DNA of 64,000 bases from Musa acuminata AAA Group (Eukaryota; Streptophyta; Magnoliopsida; Zingiberales; Musaceae): the NCBI RefSeq assembly GCF_036884655.1, contig NC_088344.1, forward strand, positions 37,236,501 to 37,300,500. The letters are read 5' to 3'. Within the stretch, counting starts at the first letter, position 1. The number at the start of each line of letters is the position of its first letter. Position numbers and translations under genes: made by a program. The notes below the pieces were generated by a model that did not search any database, was not told the origin of the DNA, and saw nothing but the letters and a program-made list of their open reading frames with translations. Positions 44,264-56,473 of this stretch are shown here, piece by piece.

Positions 44264-45873
44264 GTTCAGCCTCCGATCACTTCTCCGTTGGTAACATCGC
44301 TTCTTTTGATTCTTCCAGTCACACATCTGTCATCTGTTTGCTGTAATGTCGGGTAGGTGGATAGTCATCTTAGTGACCCGAGACTTGGTATTCAGATTTT
44401 TGCATGAGTTTACATACATCTGTTTGCTGCTTCTTATTGTTCATCCTATCGTTAGAGGTATAAGCGAGCCCAGGGCATCTTTGATTTGCCGTAGAAAGTT
44501 TTACTCTTTGTTGTTGCCCCATGGATTCGTTCCTTGATCGAACTATTCAAGCCAAAAACTCATGAATTATGGGCTGTGGTTGGGCTCAGGTCAAGGCCTT
44601 GGGCTGGGGCTAAAGTCCTGTTTCTACTTTCAGTCAGCCGGACAAGGTTTCGATTGCTATGCTAAAAAGTTGTGTCACTTCACTGGAAGAGAACTGGAGG
44701 GACTTGAAAGATTTGTCATATAGAATTCAAGGGAAAATAAGGGAGATTTGTATCTTCACTCAGCTGGATGAAGGCTTGAGTAATAAATTCTTTTAGGTAA
44801 GTGAATTTAGTGGCTCAAAGTTTGTCATATGAGATTCCAGGAAAGTAATTTACGATTGAGAATGTGGGAATTAAAAAAGCATAATTACTTGATTTTATAT
44901 GATTGTTCTGTCTGATGCCCTTACAATGGTAGAACTTCCTTCAATGCTATGTTTATAAAACCCTCAGTAGCACCACTTTCTAACTGTTATCTTGAAGTTT
45001 TCAGAATACTTTTGATGAACCTACCTTGGCTGATATCTACCTAAATGTCAATGTGATAATGCATAGAGTATGTTTGACCTTTGTGTTAGTTTTTGGTGGT
45101 CATTTTTAATATGCCAAGCTGGTAGAGCCTAGTCAAGTGCAAGATGACAACATAGCTACTGAAATGATGACAGAGTCACCATTTTTTGAGAGAGAAAGAA
45201 TGCGACAATCATACGTTCATAAACACCTAAGAACGACTGAATTAATTGGGGCAACATGGAATAGGTTTCCTAGAAGTGCATTGCCCCAGTGTATGTCCCA
45301 TCAGATGCCCACTCTGTTTGCCAAAAATGAGACATGGAAGTGATAGAAGTTAGGCAGAGATGAATGAAATGTGTGGCGAGATGGCATAGGGACAAGAATG
45401 ATATGATGTGTCCTCTCTCGAACTCATGCCTATGGATGCTTGCAATGATCTCCCCCCTGTTTTGTTGCTATTTCTTTATTAGATCTTGTAAGAGTTCCTT
45501 TCGAGCAACCACAAAATCTATTTTCATATATAATCACAAGTCTTTTTTGCATCAGTAGTTTGATTCAACTCGTTTTGTGATGTGACCTACTTGCACTATT
45601 TCATTGCGTGATTCTAATGAAGCATGCCGTGACCTTTCTCTTCCTTCTCTTTTGTTCTTCGGTGATGAAGGTCAAAATAGGAAGGGTGGAATTCAAAGCG
45701 ATGGCAGAAGTAATTATGATGGTGATGCTGAAGTCGGCAGTAGCACTGGTGGTGATGATGGTGAGGGGTAAGAGTAAGTGGCGATGGTTGGTATTTGTTT
45801 TATGCACGTTGCTCAAAGCAAACAAAAAGAAAGGAACATGCATGACAGTAGCGATGGTGATGCTTTTTAATTG
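44264..45873. other. Intergenic: WPP-gene 3' flank
   Basis: No further gene is supported. The first few hundred bases are plausibly 3'UTR; short frames beyond have no recognisable domain. A GATG-rich stretch lies at about 45660-45790. Confidence 0.5.
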
Positions 45874-46062
45874 GGGTTAAAGTCTATTTTAACCCGATTT
45901 TAACCCTTATATATCACTTAAGTTTTTATAATTTATTTATATCTAAAATAATTTTTATATTTTTAAAAATATAACGTATAAATTTCATCCATCAAATCTA
46001 AGTTAATAGTTGTTAGACATGATTCATAATAAATCATTAATATAATGATACATATAATTTAA
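45874..46062 (+). repeat. Left terminal inverted repeat of the Mutator-like element
   Basis: About 189 bp, inverse match of 46470-46674. The inner ~35 bp are identical between arms, while the outer parts carry substitutions and small indels. Confidence 0.8.
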
Positions 46063-46469
46063 GTATTTTTTAAAAAATTGATATCACCATCGATGATGGG
46101 AGAAGACGTCGTCGTGGAAGTGATCACCAATAGAAGCACTGAGCCATCGATGCCTAATAAGACATCATACTCATGTAGCATCTTTCGCATTAATGACGAG
46201 CTAAGGAGCTTTCGACCTTGTTTCATATGAATGTGCGTCGATGTTCGGTACACAGTAGTCTCTTCTTGAACGTATTCGTTTTCATTGTCTTCCATTTCAT
46301 CCTCTCTTGCACTCTTACCAGTCGTGCTTATAATGTGGTGGTCCAGCTCTCTTCATCTTTGCCTCCGGTCTCTCTTACCTCTACCTTTTTACCTTCGTTC
46401 GTCGCTGACATTCGTTACTTCATCTTCATCTTCCTCAATAAGATAAATCTTAACTATTTTTTAAATTTA

Positions 46470-46674
46470 AATTATATGTATCATTATATTAATGATTTAT
46501 TATAAGTTAACATGTTAGGTAAGCATATTCTAATGTCTATTAATTCAGACTTAACGTGAGGAACGTATATATTATGTTTTTCAAAATGTAGGAGTTATTT
46601 TAGATATGAGTAAATCATAAATGACTTAAGTGATTCATGACCAAGATCAGATGGGTTAAAATGAATCTTAGCCC
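46470..46674 (-). repeat. Right terminal inverted repeat of the Mutator-like element
   Basis: About 205 bp, inverse match of 45874-46062. Confidence 0.8.
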
Positions 46675-46744
46675 TTTTAATTGGGTGTGAAAACATGAGG
46701 AGATGAGAAAATTGTTAATTAAGTTATGAAAGCATATCTAAATA

Positions 46745-46745
<1 letters not shown>

Positions 46746-46808
<63 letters not shown>
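46746..46808. repeat. (TA)n microsatellite, about 62 bp
   Basis: An uninterrupted AT dinucleotide run, the longest in the window, 72 bp from the Mutator-like element. Confidence 0.95.
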
Positions 46809-46810
<2 letters not shown>

Positions 46811-48002
46811 TTTATATATCAAAGGATAGGACAATACTTAGGTGGGTTTTGGCCCAACTATTAGCATTTATTTATTTTATTTACTTTAGCCCTCATCTGA
46901 TATTTCCTGAGGAAAAGAAAAGGATCAAAATGCCACCATGGATTGAATTTAAGGCAGCAAAAGAAAACTAATCTCAGCCGGTTGTACTGAATTTTGTAAA
47001 CTAAAATTGGAATTAAAATTTATATAATAAATGAACATTTAAGACAATGTTAGTTTTTGTGAATATATACTCAGGAAAACATGAGAACAATGCCAAATAT
47101 ATGTTCCAAAAAGATAAATATTGCAAATGTTTTTTACAGGAAGGTTTAAGAGGGACAAAGAAATATAGAGTCACTAAGTAAGCAATGACTAGTTGGTCCA
47201 AGGTTTAGGAAAGTTGAAAAGACTGACAGTAACAGTGGTAAGTAAGTTGGCCAGGGAGGATCCACAAAACTAGCATTGGAAAAGGTGACATTGGCTAGCT
47301 CTTGATTAAACACTAAACTAGAAAAGATGAGAGAGCCCACTCTCTTGATATCATTTGATTAGCTCTTAATCCAAATGGCAGTGGGAAGGAAGGAGCATTA
47401 ACTTTGGGCAAAATGACCTTTAGAGCACCTAGTAGCTCTCACAGCAGAGCTGGACAGCAACAGGGAAAGAGCAGGATAATGATGTCCTTTTGCCATTTGC
47501 TCTTCTTACACTCTCTTTTCCTACTTCCTCTTTGACTTCAAACATAGTTTACCCAAGGATACCTTTATATCATGAGATGGACCAATGTGTCTGTTGTGTA
47601 GGCATTGAATAAGTGTCCTCCAAGTAGAATAAACTACTGCCCCTTAATCAATGCTGCCATTTCTTTCAATCTTTTAAGGAAACCCAAAGGCCCTTCCTTG
47701 GCCTTGGTATTTACTGCAGCCATAAGAAAAAGAAAAATATACCCACTTTGAGAATTTAGTACAGGAGAGTAGCAGCAGCTGCAGCAGCTGCAGCAGAGTG
47801 AAGATACTTTTAAGACCCAATGGATCTTCTCTCATCCCTTCCTGACATGTTAATAATCACTTCTGCTCCCCATGGCTCCACCTTTTGTTGTCCTGAGTTC
47901 AGCATCTCTGCTTACATCCTCTCTGTCTGTCTCTTCATCATCTTCATGCTCTTCCCATCCTACATAGACAAACAAAGGATACAAGGGACTGGGAGATACC
48001 TC

Positions 48003-48038
<36 letters not shown>
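46809..48038 (+). promoter_or_regulatory. Upstream region and 5'UTR of the ARGONAUTE7 gene
   Basis: Contains a GCAGCAGCTGCAGCAGCTGC imperfect repeat near 47772-47792 and a (GA)n tract at 48007-48034 that ends four bases before the start codon and so lies in the 5'UTR. No TATA box was assigned. A short open frame at 47820-48008 has no known domain. Confidence 0.45.
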
Positions 48039-48040
<2 letters not shown>

Positions 48041-51000
48041 GGAAGAGGCCAACGATGCCAAGAGGGCTAACAGGAAGGAATGCAGTAGCCCAATGGAAGG
48101 GAGGCCTCATCCCACCAAGCTTGTGGAACTGTGCAACCCTCATCAGCTTACCCACCTCCAAGATGGTTCCTGCCACAGCAGGAAATACCAGGCTTACCCG
48201 GCTCTTCTGCCCCTCCCTCTTCCTCTTCCTTTGCCTCCGCCGGTGCTGCTTCACATCCCTCCGATATGTACTCTCCCTCATAGCATAAACCCCAAACCAA
48301 GAGCTCACATCCACCGAGCCTGGCGGAAGGAGAAACCTTTGGAGGCACAGGTTGCAGTCTTACCGCTTCCTCCAGGTATTTTCTGCCTCTTCTTCTCGCT
48401 TGTACTCATGGCTATTGATGCATACTTGTTGGTTGGGAATTCTCTACTGTTCCATGCTTGCACTTTTTGTTATCCGTAGCTCCTGTTTATCGGATGACAA
48501 GCCACAAAAACTTTTGACTGAGGTGCACGGGAAGGGTGGGGGGGAGGGGGAGGTCGCAAAGCAAACAAAAACAATCACACCTGCAACTCTTGTAGGACAA
48601 CCACAATGCATTTGTACATGTCAATCCTTTCACTTCTTCAAAGAGGACATTAGTGTTAAGAACATGGTTTGTCTCTTCAAGTAATAGGGAAAGAAAGTTA
48701 GTAAAACAGTTCCAACTTACCTTAAAAGCTTCAACTTCTGCTCTCATCATGTTTCTTTTTCCCAAAAAGTAAAAACTCTTCTTTAATGGAATTAGTTATC
48801 CTCAGATGTATAATCTTGGGTTCTATATTTCCCCAATCAATCCTTCATGGACTTGGCATTGGATTTCTTTTGAGTACACACATTGCTTATTGTTGGCGTC
48901 TACTTCCTGTTCTTGTGATACATTGTAGCATTCAAACCATGAATTTTTTTCAGCAGATATCAAGTTGATCAGACCGCAAACCGACTTGATGCCTGAAATT
49001 AAGATCTCCGACATGGGTGGAAAATGCGTAGACTGTCACTTGAAACCGGTGGCTGATCAACAAGCATTGGTTGCCACCAGGAGGCCTGATGCCGGTGGTG
49101 CGGAGGGGCCTGTCATTCACCTTCTTGCAAATCACTTTCTGGTACGGTTTGATCCCTTGCAGAAAATCTACCATTATGATGTGAATATTTCTCCCCGCCC
49201 CTCCAAGGAAATTGCTCGAATGATCAAGAGGAAACTCGTAGAGGACAACTCAGACATTCTTTCTGGTGCGCTGCCGGTTTTTGATGGCCGCAAGAATTTG
49301 TACAGTCCAGTCGAATTCCAAGAGCACAAGCTCGAGTTCTTCATAAGTCTACCAATCCCGGTGACAAAGCACGTGCGTGATGAAGGTGGCAGTGTGCTCC
49401 TTGAAAACAAGAAATCTAAGCTGTTCAGGGTAAATATAAGACTAGCTTCCAAGTTGAATGGAGAGGAACTGAGCAAATTTTTGAAAGAAGAGGAAGATGG
49501 AGCTTCTCTTCCTCAAGACTATCTCCATGCGTTGGATGTTGTCTTGCGCGAGAATGCAACAGAGAATTGCATTCAGATGGAGAGATCATTGTACTCGAAC
49601 ACCACGGGTGGAGCAAAAGACATTGGTGGTGGTGTTGTCGGAATGAGAGGCTTCTTTCAGAGTCTTAGACCAACAAAACAAGGCCTCTCCCTCAATGTTG
49701 ATTTCTGTGTGACAGCTTTTCATGAGAGCATTGGCATCATCCCTTACCTACAAAAGCGTTGCGACTTTTTACGAGATCTCTCGCATAAGAAAACCAGGGG
49801 ATTGATAGGAGAAGAGAAAAAGGAAGTGGAGAAGGCTTTGAAAAACATTAGAATCTTTGTCTGCCACCGGGAAACAGATCAGAGATACCGAGTTTATAGC
49901 CTGACCGATGAAGTGACGGAGAATCTCAAGTTCAGAGACAGAGATGGAAAGTACTTGATGTTGGTTGATTATTTCAAGGATCAATACAACCATGACATAC
50001 AATTTAGAAACCTTCCATGCTTGCAGATCAGCAAAAGTAAACCATGTTATCTACCGATGGAGCTCTGTATGGTTTGTGAAGGCCAGAAGTTCCTCGGAAA
50101 ACTTTCTGATGAGCAGGCTTCGAGGATTCTGAAGATGGGCTGCCAACGACCTGGTGAACGGAAGGACATGATCAATGGCGTCATGGGGGGAAGAGTTGGC
50201 CCAGCAAGGTAAATTATGTGGACATTAAATTTTCTTTTCTCTTATCGAGGGTGAGTAGAATGATTGCTGGACCTTCAAAAGTTGGCTAGATTGTGGAGGT
50301 TGTTGGACGTCATAACATCTATCAATTATTTGGCTCATAATTACATAAATGTGTAATGCGAGTTTAATTTTCTTCATCGCAGTGGGCTTTATGCAGCTCA
50401 GTTCCAGCTTCAAGTTTCTCGCGAGATGACACAACTTTGCGGAAGAGTTCTTGAACCTCCCAAACTCAAGCTCGGTGATGGTGGGCAGGTTAGAGATATA
50501 ACTCCATCTCGATATGACCGACAGTGGAACTTGCTCGACAGTCACGTGGCTGAAGGCAGCCATATCAGAAGGTGGGCTTTGATAAGTTTTGGTGGAACAC
50601 CAGAACAGCGGTCCTGCATTCCTAAGTTCATAAGCCAACTCTCATACAGATGCGAGCAGCTTGGAATATTTCTGAATAAGAAAACTATTGTCAACCCATC
50701 ATTTGAGCAGATTCAAGTTCTGAACAACGTGTCCGCTCTGGAAAATAAACTCAAAAAACTCCATGAAGCTGCTTCAGGAAACCTGCAACTGGTCATCTGT
50801 ATAATGGAAAAAAAGCATAGAGGATATGCTGACTTAAAGAGAATTGCCGAGACAGTTATAGGTGTCATAAGTCAGTGTTGCTTATATTCCAATCTGACTA
50901 AGCTTAGTTCACAATTCCTGGCCAATTTATCCCTGAAAATCAATGCTAAGCTTGGTGGCTGCAATGTGGTGTTATATAATACTCTACCCTGCCAACTACC

Positions 51001-51829
51001 TAGAATTTTCTCAGACGATGAGCCTGCCATCTTTATGGGTGCAGATGTTACACACCCGCATCCACTGGATGATGTTAGCCCATCTGTCGCGGCTGTCGTT
51101 GGAAGTATGAACTGGCCTGCAGCAAATAAGTACATTTCTAGGATGAGATCACAGACTCATCGGCAAGAAATCATCGAAGACCTCGAGGCTATGGTTGGTG
51201 AGCTAATTGAGGAGTTCCTTTTTGCAGTAAAAAAACTTCCCAAAAGAATTATTTTCTTCAGAGATGGCGTAAGCGAGACCATGTTTCATAAGGTGCTGAA
51301 GGAAGAACTGCAGGCCATTAGAGTAGCTTGCTTGAGATTTTTCAATTACAAGCCTACCATTACATTTCTTGTAGTCCAGAAAAGACACCACACAAGGCTC
51401 TTCTTCAATGAAAAGAAAGCTTCTTATGGTCAATTCTCTGATGAAAACATACCACCAGGAACCGTCGTGGATACGGTGATTACCCATCCAAGGGAATTCG
51501 ATTTCTACCTATGTAGTCACTGGGGGATGAAGGGGACAAGTAGACCCACCCACTATCATGTTCTATGGGATGAGAACCAGTTCAAATCTGACGAAGTGCA
51601 GAAACTGATCCACAACCTCTGCTATACATTTGTCAGGTGCACCAAACCAGTTTCTCTTGCACCCCCTGCATATTATGCTCATCTTGCTGCGTATAGAGGC
51701 AGATTGTATCTAGACAGGTCTGATTCCACGACATTCGCAAGATCGACACTATCTAGAGCTGGACCTTTACAGACGGCACCGCTGCCAAAGCTCAGAGACA
51801 ATGTCAAGAAGCTGATGTTCTACTGCTGA
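48039..51829 (+). CDS. AGO7: ARGONAUTE7 (miR390-binding slicer; rice SHOOTLESS4 / maize RAGGED SEEDLING2 class)
   Basis: Three exons, 48039-48375, 48954-50208 and 50383-51829 (337+1255+1447 nt), give 1012 residues. The N-terminal ~112 residues are Leu/Pro- and His-rich (Leu-Pro run at 55-68), as in other AGO7 proteins. The body follows the AGO plan: N domain (GPVIHLLANHFLVRFDP), linker with GGGVVGMRGFFQSLRPTKQG (about 337-356), PAZ (to about 485, ending CQRPGERK), then MID and PIWI. The catalytic set is intact: Asp752 (FMGADVTHPHP), glutamate finger Glu793 (THRQEII), Asp825 (FFRDGVSE) and the HYH at 921-923. Near-identity with the AGO7 consensus (KRCDFLRDLSHKKTR, KLPKRIIFFRDGVSE, C-terminus KKLMFYC) makes the assignment secure. 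AGO7 loads miR390 and cleaves TAS3 RNA to start tasiR-ARF production in leaf polarity and shoot meristem formation. Exon 2 begins at a tandem acceptor CAGCAG. Confidence 0.96.
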
Positions 51830-54800
51830 GTAGTTTTTCCGTTATGCTGATAAATTTTTGACAACCGGTTAACGTGTGAAGATATCACATGGCCGGTCAG
51901 TTTCGAGTGGCAATGTGCAGCGCAAGCAGCATTCTTTTTGTGGTGCTGTCTGTATCGACTGGTAATTCAATATCGAAGAAGTTCGTCCTACGAACGAAAG
52001 GATATTCAAACACCAAAAAGGTACTCCCAATTTCCATCTGTGCTAATACATTGTAGTTTGCTGATTTTGCTGCGATATTTTGATATAGTGAACAGTATTA
52101 TCTTTCTTTAAGCTGGCATATTTATGGTCAAGTGTACAAGCTTTATTTTGTTGCCTAGATTGCAATAAAAGTGTACTAAGTTGGGTGTTAAGTGGTCCTC
52201 CTCCATTACAAGTTCTACATGTGTTTCCCTTGCATGAGAACTTGAAACCCAAAAGCACTAGCAGTGGCTGGCCTCTATCGAAAAATCCCTTTTCTTGTAA
52301 ATCCCATCACTGTTGTGGATAAAATGGTTCTTCGGCTCCTTTGACACATAAAAAAGCCTCTAAAGTAGTCATTGTGTGTGTAAAAACTGGTATTTATGAT
52401 CCATGGACTTGCAAGCTCTTCCTCATCGATTGCTTGTGCTCCAATGTTGTTTACAGAATAGTTGCACATAAATTGATGAGTAAATGGTAGAAACATTGAT
52501 CTCAGTGAGATTTCAACTTTAGCCAACAATACAATAATACTTCCAAGTCCCATCTTATCCCAGCTGTGAATATATATATGTGCCAGCAAAGACTGTTTGT
52601 CTACTGTGGATTCAGCATTCAATCATCAACTGCATTGCTTTACTATTTTTACCTCTATGGATGAAGAACCTCAACAATTAACAACCCTCCCTCAGCTATT
52701 AAATCAATTTAAAGTTTGCTTGCTGCTTGGTTATCACCAAAGTTAATCTCAACCATCTCTCTCTCTCTCTTTGTCCCCCTGTGTGTCTCTCTTTTGAAGC
52801 GCAAGTAGCTATTTGACTCTTTCAATGCAACAGCTTTGGTGAGCTGATAGAAATACCCACAGGAATCACATCCTGCACTGTCAACCCAGCAAGTCGAGCA
52901 ACATTCTCAATGTAGCAGATGCCCATTTGACCACCAATCTACACTCCACCTTAGGCTTTAGAAACGGTTCCATTGCATGCAGAGAGAGGTGGTGGCATTC
53001 TGTCGGATATCTTTGACTTGCCACAGCAGAAGAAGAGGGGAGTTCGAGGTCTCCACCATAGATATATAATTAGATATCGAAGGTGATTTGCTCTTTTACA
53101 AAAGATTAAAGAAAAATGACAGCGTTTGTTATTTTGATGGATTAATACATTAAATTTAGCCATAATTAGTTGGAAATATTTGTATGATATTGGTTTGGGA
53201 TTCGTGTCTATCCGATACCCATCGAGACTCTGATCACAACACTGTGCATCGCCCGAAGAGAAAAAGAGGACAACGGAAGAAAGGCCTTCGAGCTGTGTTG
53301 TTCTTTCATGACGTGAGAGATCGATGTCGCCTGCACATCCGTGTAAGAGCTCTACGTAGGTCTTTTCACGTAGGTATTGTATTGTTTTTTGCCCCATACG
53401 TAATTAATTGCATCGTAACAGTTTATAGAACGGAGTGATTGTAGAATTACGTGGTTTTTATTTCTGAAATATCAATGATAAAAATTCACGAAATATCGCT
53501 TGTTGATCAGTTTAAGCTTTAACATGAATCATCAAGAATAGAATAAGGTATCAATGAAGTGATACGCCAAATCGCACGCGACAGATTCAATCGTATGTCT
53601 CATCTCAACTTGAGTATTTACATGTTGTGATAGCGAATTGATATTTACTAGTATTTTGGATTGGCAATTTGAATGTTTATTCCTTTAAAGTAAGTGATTT
53701 TTTTTTATGTTTCTCTCTCTAGATTTTGTATTTTTCGTTTATTTTTATCAATTGGTGGTCAATATAATGACATTAAACATCAATTGATGTTAGTATCCTT
53801 AAAAATACATCTCTTATTTCGTGGATGTAAAGTGACATCAATTGACATTAAACATCAATCGATGTTAGTATCCTTAAAAATACTTTCGTCATCGTTGTAT
53901 CAAATCATTCGTGGATGTAAAGTGACATTCATCTCTCATCGTCGCTCTTCTCATCCAGAATAAATATTTGTGGCTTCTATCAACGTTGTCGTCCGTCACT
54001 ATCAACTTGAATATTAAAATTATTTTTATTATTATTTTATTTTCATATTTTTATTAGTAAAACCGATAGCGTTAGAACAAATTAACATAGATGTTTTATT
54101 TTTATAATTATAAGAATATCAATATATTCATGGACCGCATCGATCAACACACTTATTTCAATTGTTTGATAGAAGGTATTTTCTAAATCATGATAAATAA
54201 GGTTGGCTTAGAAAAATATAGAATTAAATGTATTTTTTTAAAAATAAAAATACAATTTTTTTGAAAATATATTCATATTTAAGTACTTAAATATCTAAAT
54301 ATTTGAAAAGATATAATATATTATATAAAAAAATTTAGAGGCAATTTCAAACTCTAAAGGGCGAGAGAGAGAGAGAGAGAGAGAGCGACAACGACGTTTC
54401 ATGTGCATTAAAAATCTCCGCTTTGTCTCCCCGATGCAGTGTCATAAATGCCGTCCCTTCCTCTGCAAGCCTCCCTTCGTCACCGAATCACGGAAGAAGC
54501 AGCAACAGCAGCCTGTCGAGTCTTGTGCCACCGTTTCTTCGTCTCCTTTCTCTCTCTCATGATTCCTCTTGTCTTGCCTTCCTCGATCTATGACCCAAAC
54601 TCCACCGTCGCTCTGCATTAAATGCAACCCAGAGCCTCTCCCTCACCCTCTCTCTCTCTCCGCAGCGTCCCGTTGTCTGCAACCTAACACAATAACATCC
54701 CCTCTGTCTTATAAGTGCCTTTCAGGATATGGATATGTGAGTGGAGGGTACCGGTGGCAGAGAGAGAGACAGTGGCCATCATTACCTTCTGCAACTGTTA

Positions 54801-55352
54801 CCGACTCATGCCCGAGGAACAGTGATAGTGATACGTTGAAGTAACCGCTGAGCGAGAAACAACAGCTTCTTCACAGCCCAGCAGCTGACACACCTCCTCT
54901 GCTCTTCTGCTGCGTTCTTGAGACGGTTGCGGGCAGAGGTACAGTGACCACTCGAGCCGTGCCTTCTGGACCGCCCGCTTTGTCCCTGTCCCAGCCTTTT
55001 CCTCGCCTGTACCGTGCGGGGGAATTATTCATCTTGCAGGCTGCCTTTGAAGGTCGCCGCAGAAAGTAAAGCTTGCTCGGCTCGCTTTGATGAAGCATGT
55101 GAAACAGTACGTGGCAAAAGGGCAGAGGGTGGTGGTGGAAGGGATGTGTCGACGACAACGATATGTGCATCACATGCATGCACGTACGTGAGCTTTGCAT
55201 GTGTAGTTCTTTGGGCTCGGTCCATGAAGTTTTCGATGACCTGCTTGAAATGGTTCGTCGGACTATGGCCATATTATTCGTATGAATCAGTGACTCTTCC
55301 TGTCAAGAAAAAAATCCTGTGCTCTCCTGAGAAGCAAATACAAGATTAGGAA
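51830..55352. other. Intergenic: AGO7 3' flank and simple repeats
   Basis: AGO7 3'UTR probably occupies the first few hundred bases. A GA tract is at about 54362-54385 and short CT tracts occur near 52760 and 54650. A 75-bp tandem duplication starts at about 53770 and 53845. No gene is supported. Confidence 0.5.
53770..53935. repeat. Tandem duplication, unit about 75-90 bp
   Basis: ACATTAAACATCAATTGATG with TTAGTATCCTTAAAAATAC and CGTGGATGTAAAGTGACAT occurs twice (starts near 53770 and 53845). The second copy carries a short extra segment (CGTCATCGTTGTATCAAATC) before the shared end. Confidence 0.75.
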
Positions 55353-55673
55353 TCAAATGCGAAAGCAAAGTTTAAATTTACCTTCGTTTTCTTCATCTAA
55401 AGACTCCTTGTGTTCCTGCTTGGGAAGAGAAGAAAAAAGAAGACCATGAAGTGCTTCATAATTCCCTGAACTTGGAAGTATTCTTCTGTAGGCAAAAGAG
55501 ATTACAGATTCTTTGTTTTCACATTCACTACTCTCGAAGCAGAAAAAATGTTGTACACAGTGGAGGAGGCCCACCTTGTTGATCTGTAGCTTCTTTGCAC
55601 ACCGATCAACAGATGTAGCTGCCATCGGAGTTCTGTGCTTCAGGCAGAAGAACAAATTTACTGATGATGACAA
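55353..55673 (-). CDS. Hypothetical small open frame, unknown
   Basis: A minus-strand frame of 106 codons, MSSSVNLFFCLKHRTPMAAT to KFKLCFRI. Near its end GAAAACGAAG is followed by GTAAAT, a good splice donor, and about 30-50 bp further on TTCTTGACAG could be an acceptor, giving an alternative short tail RVTDSYE. No domain is recognised and the predicted protein has no clear pattern. It could equally be part of a non-coding transcript or a 3' extension of the formin transcription unit on the same strand. Confidence 0.2.
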   Translation of the reverse strand: MSSSVNLFFCLKHRTPMAATSVDRCAKKLQINKVGLLHCVQHFFCFESSECENKESVISFAYRRILPSSGNYEALHGLLFSSLPKQEHKESLDEENEGKFKLCFRI

Positions 55674-56473
55674 TACATAGTCACATGCATCTTAGTCAGG
55701 AAAACTGGGCTCCATTAGAACCAATCTGATTAAAATTGGGCTCTACACATATTAACTTTCAGATCCCTTCTTACACACCTAGTTCATAATTTCTGAAGCC
55801 TGGCGGTACCCAAGCCACTGCAAGTGAGAAAATGGTAAGCGTGGGAACAAGAATCACACAAGTTCTCAAAAAGAAAAAATGGGGGGGGTGGGGGGTTAAA
55901 AACCGAAAGAAAAAAAAAAAAAAGGAGAAGGAATCAAATGAACCAAGGGGTTAGGTCTGTACAAGAATTAGAATACATAATCTGGGGATGCTTGACCGGT
56001 CAGGGGTAATTGATCGATCTGACCTCTAATCTCCAAGTCGCCTGTTGGCATGTAAGATCAGCAAAAAGCTGGAAGGCTTGCGGATGACATAGAGGTCAAG
56101 TTTACCACGATGGAGTAATCACTATTGTGACTCAGTACCACGACTTCAGTCCGAGGCTTGAACCAGAGTCTTTCATGCTTGAAGCAGTGCCTGGTTGCAG
56201 CACCATCTTCTCCCAATCTGGACGGGGATCTTGCGTGGTGGTAATGCACAGATCCCCAGGAAGGTAGCACATGAGATGTAAGCCAAAATGAGGAAATTAG
56301 ATATCATCTAACATCTTTTTCACGCCTGTTTGTATTCTCGGTTCTCGTCTTTGCTTCCAGCAGCTGCTGGCTCAAACTTGTTTCCTTTGAATCCTGTTGA
56401 AAAATAATTGGTAGCAGAGTGAGGAAATAGTGGACTACTCACTACGAACCACAGGAATCTCGAATGCAAATGG
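55674..56473 (-). other. 3' flank / probable 3'UTR of the formin gene
   Basis: No domain-bearing frame. A segment at 56395-56300 on the minus strand follows TTTTTCAACAG and may be an alternative last exon of the formin (see findings). A run of A residues lies near 55910-55923 on the + strand. Confidence 0.4.

Larger units (their letters stand above)
45874..46674. mobile_element. Mutator-like non-autonomous transposon, 801 bp, with long TIRs and 9-bp TSD
   Basis: The element is bounded by GGGTTAAAG on the left and CTTAGCCC on the right (inverse GGGCTAAG). Immediately outside both ends is the same 9-mer TTTTAATTG (45865-45873 and 46675-46683), a perfect target-site duplication of the length made by Mutator-family transposases. 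The arms pair over about 190-205 bp: ATCACTTAAGT, ATATCTAAAATAA and a long block around TCATTAATATAATGATACAT occur in the same order in both arms when one is inverted. The ~400-bp middle has no transposase and a different, more GC/CT-rich composition, so it may be captured host sequence (Pack-MULE) or simple filler. The perfect TSD suggests a fairly recent insertion. Confidence 0.85.

Noticed and set aside
44346..44537. 63-codon frame downstream of the WPP gene
   Set aside because: No domain and low complexity; more likely 3'UTR.
56120..56175. Minus-strand GGTTCAAGCCTCGG resembling a tRNA/SINE B box
   Set aside because: No A box at the right distance, no cloverleaf, no acceptor stem; not enough for a tRNA or SINE call.
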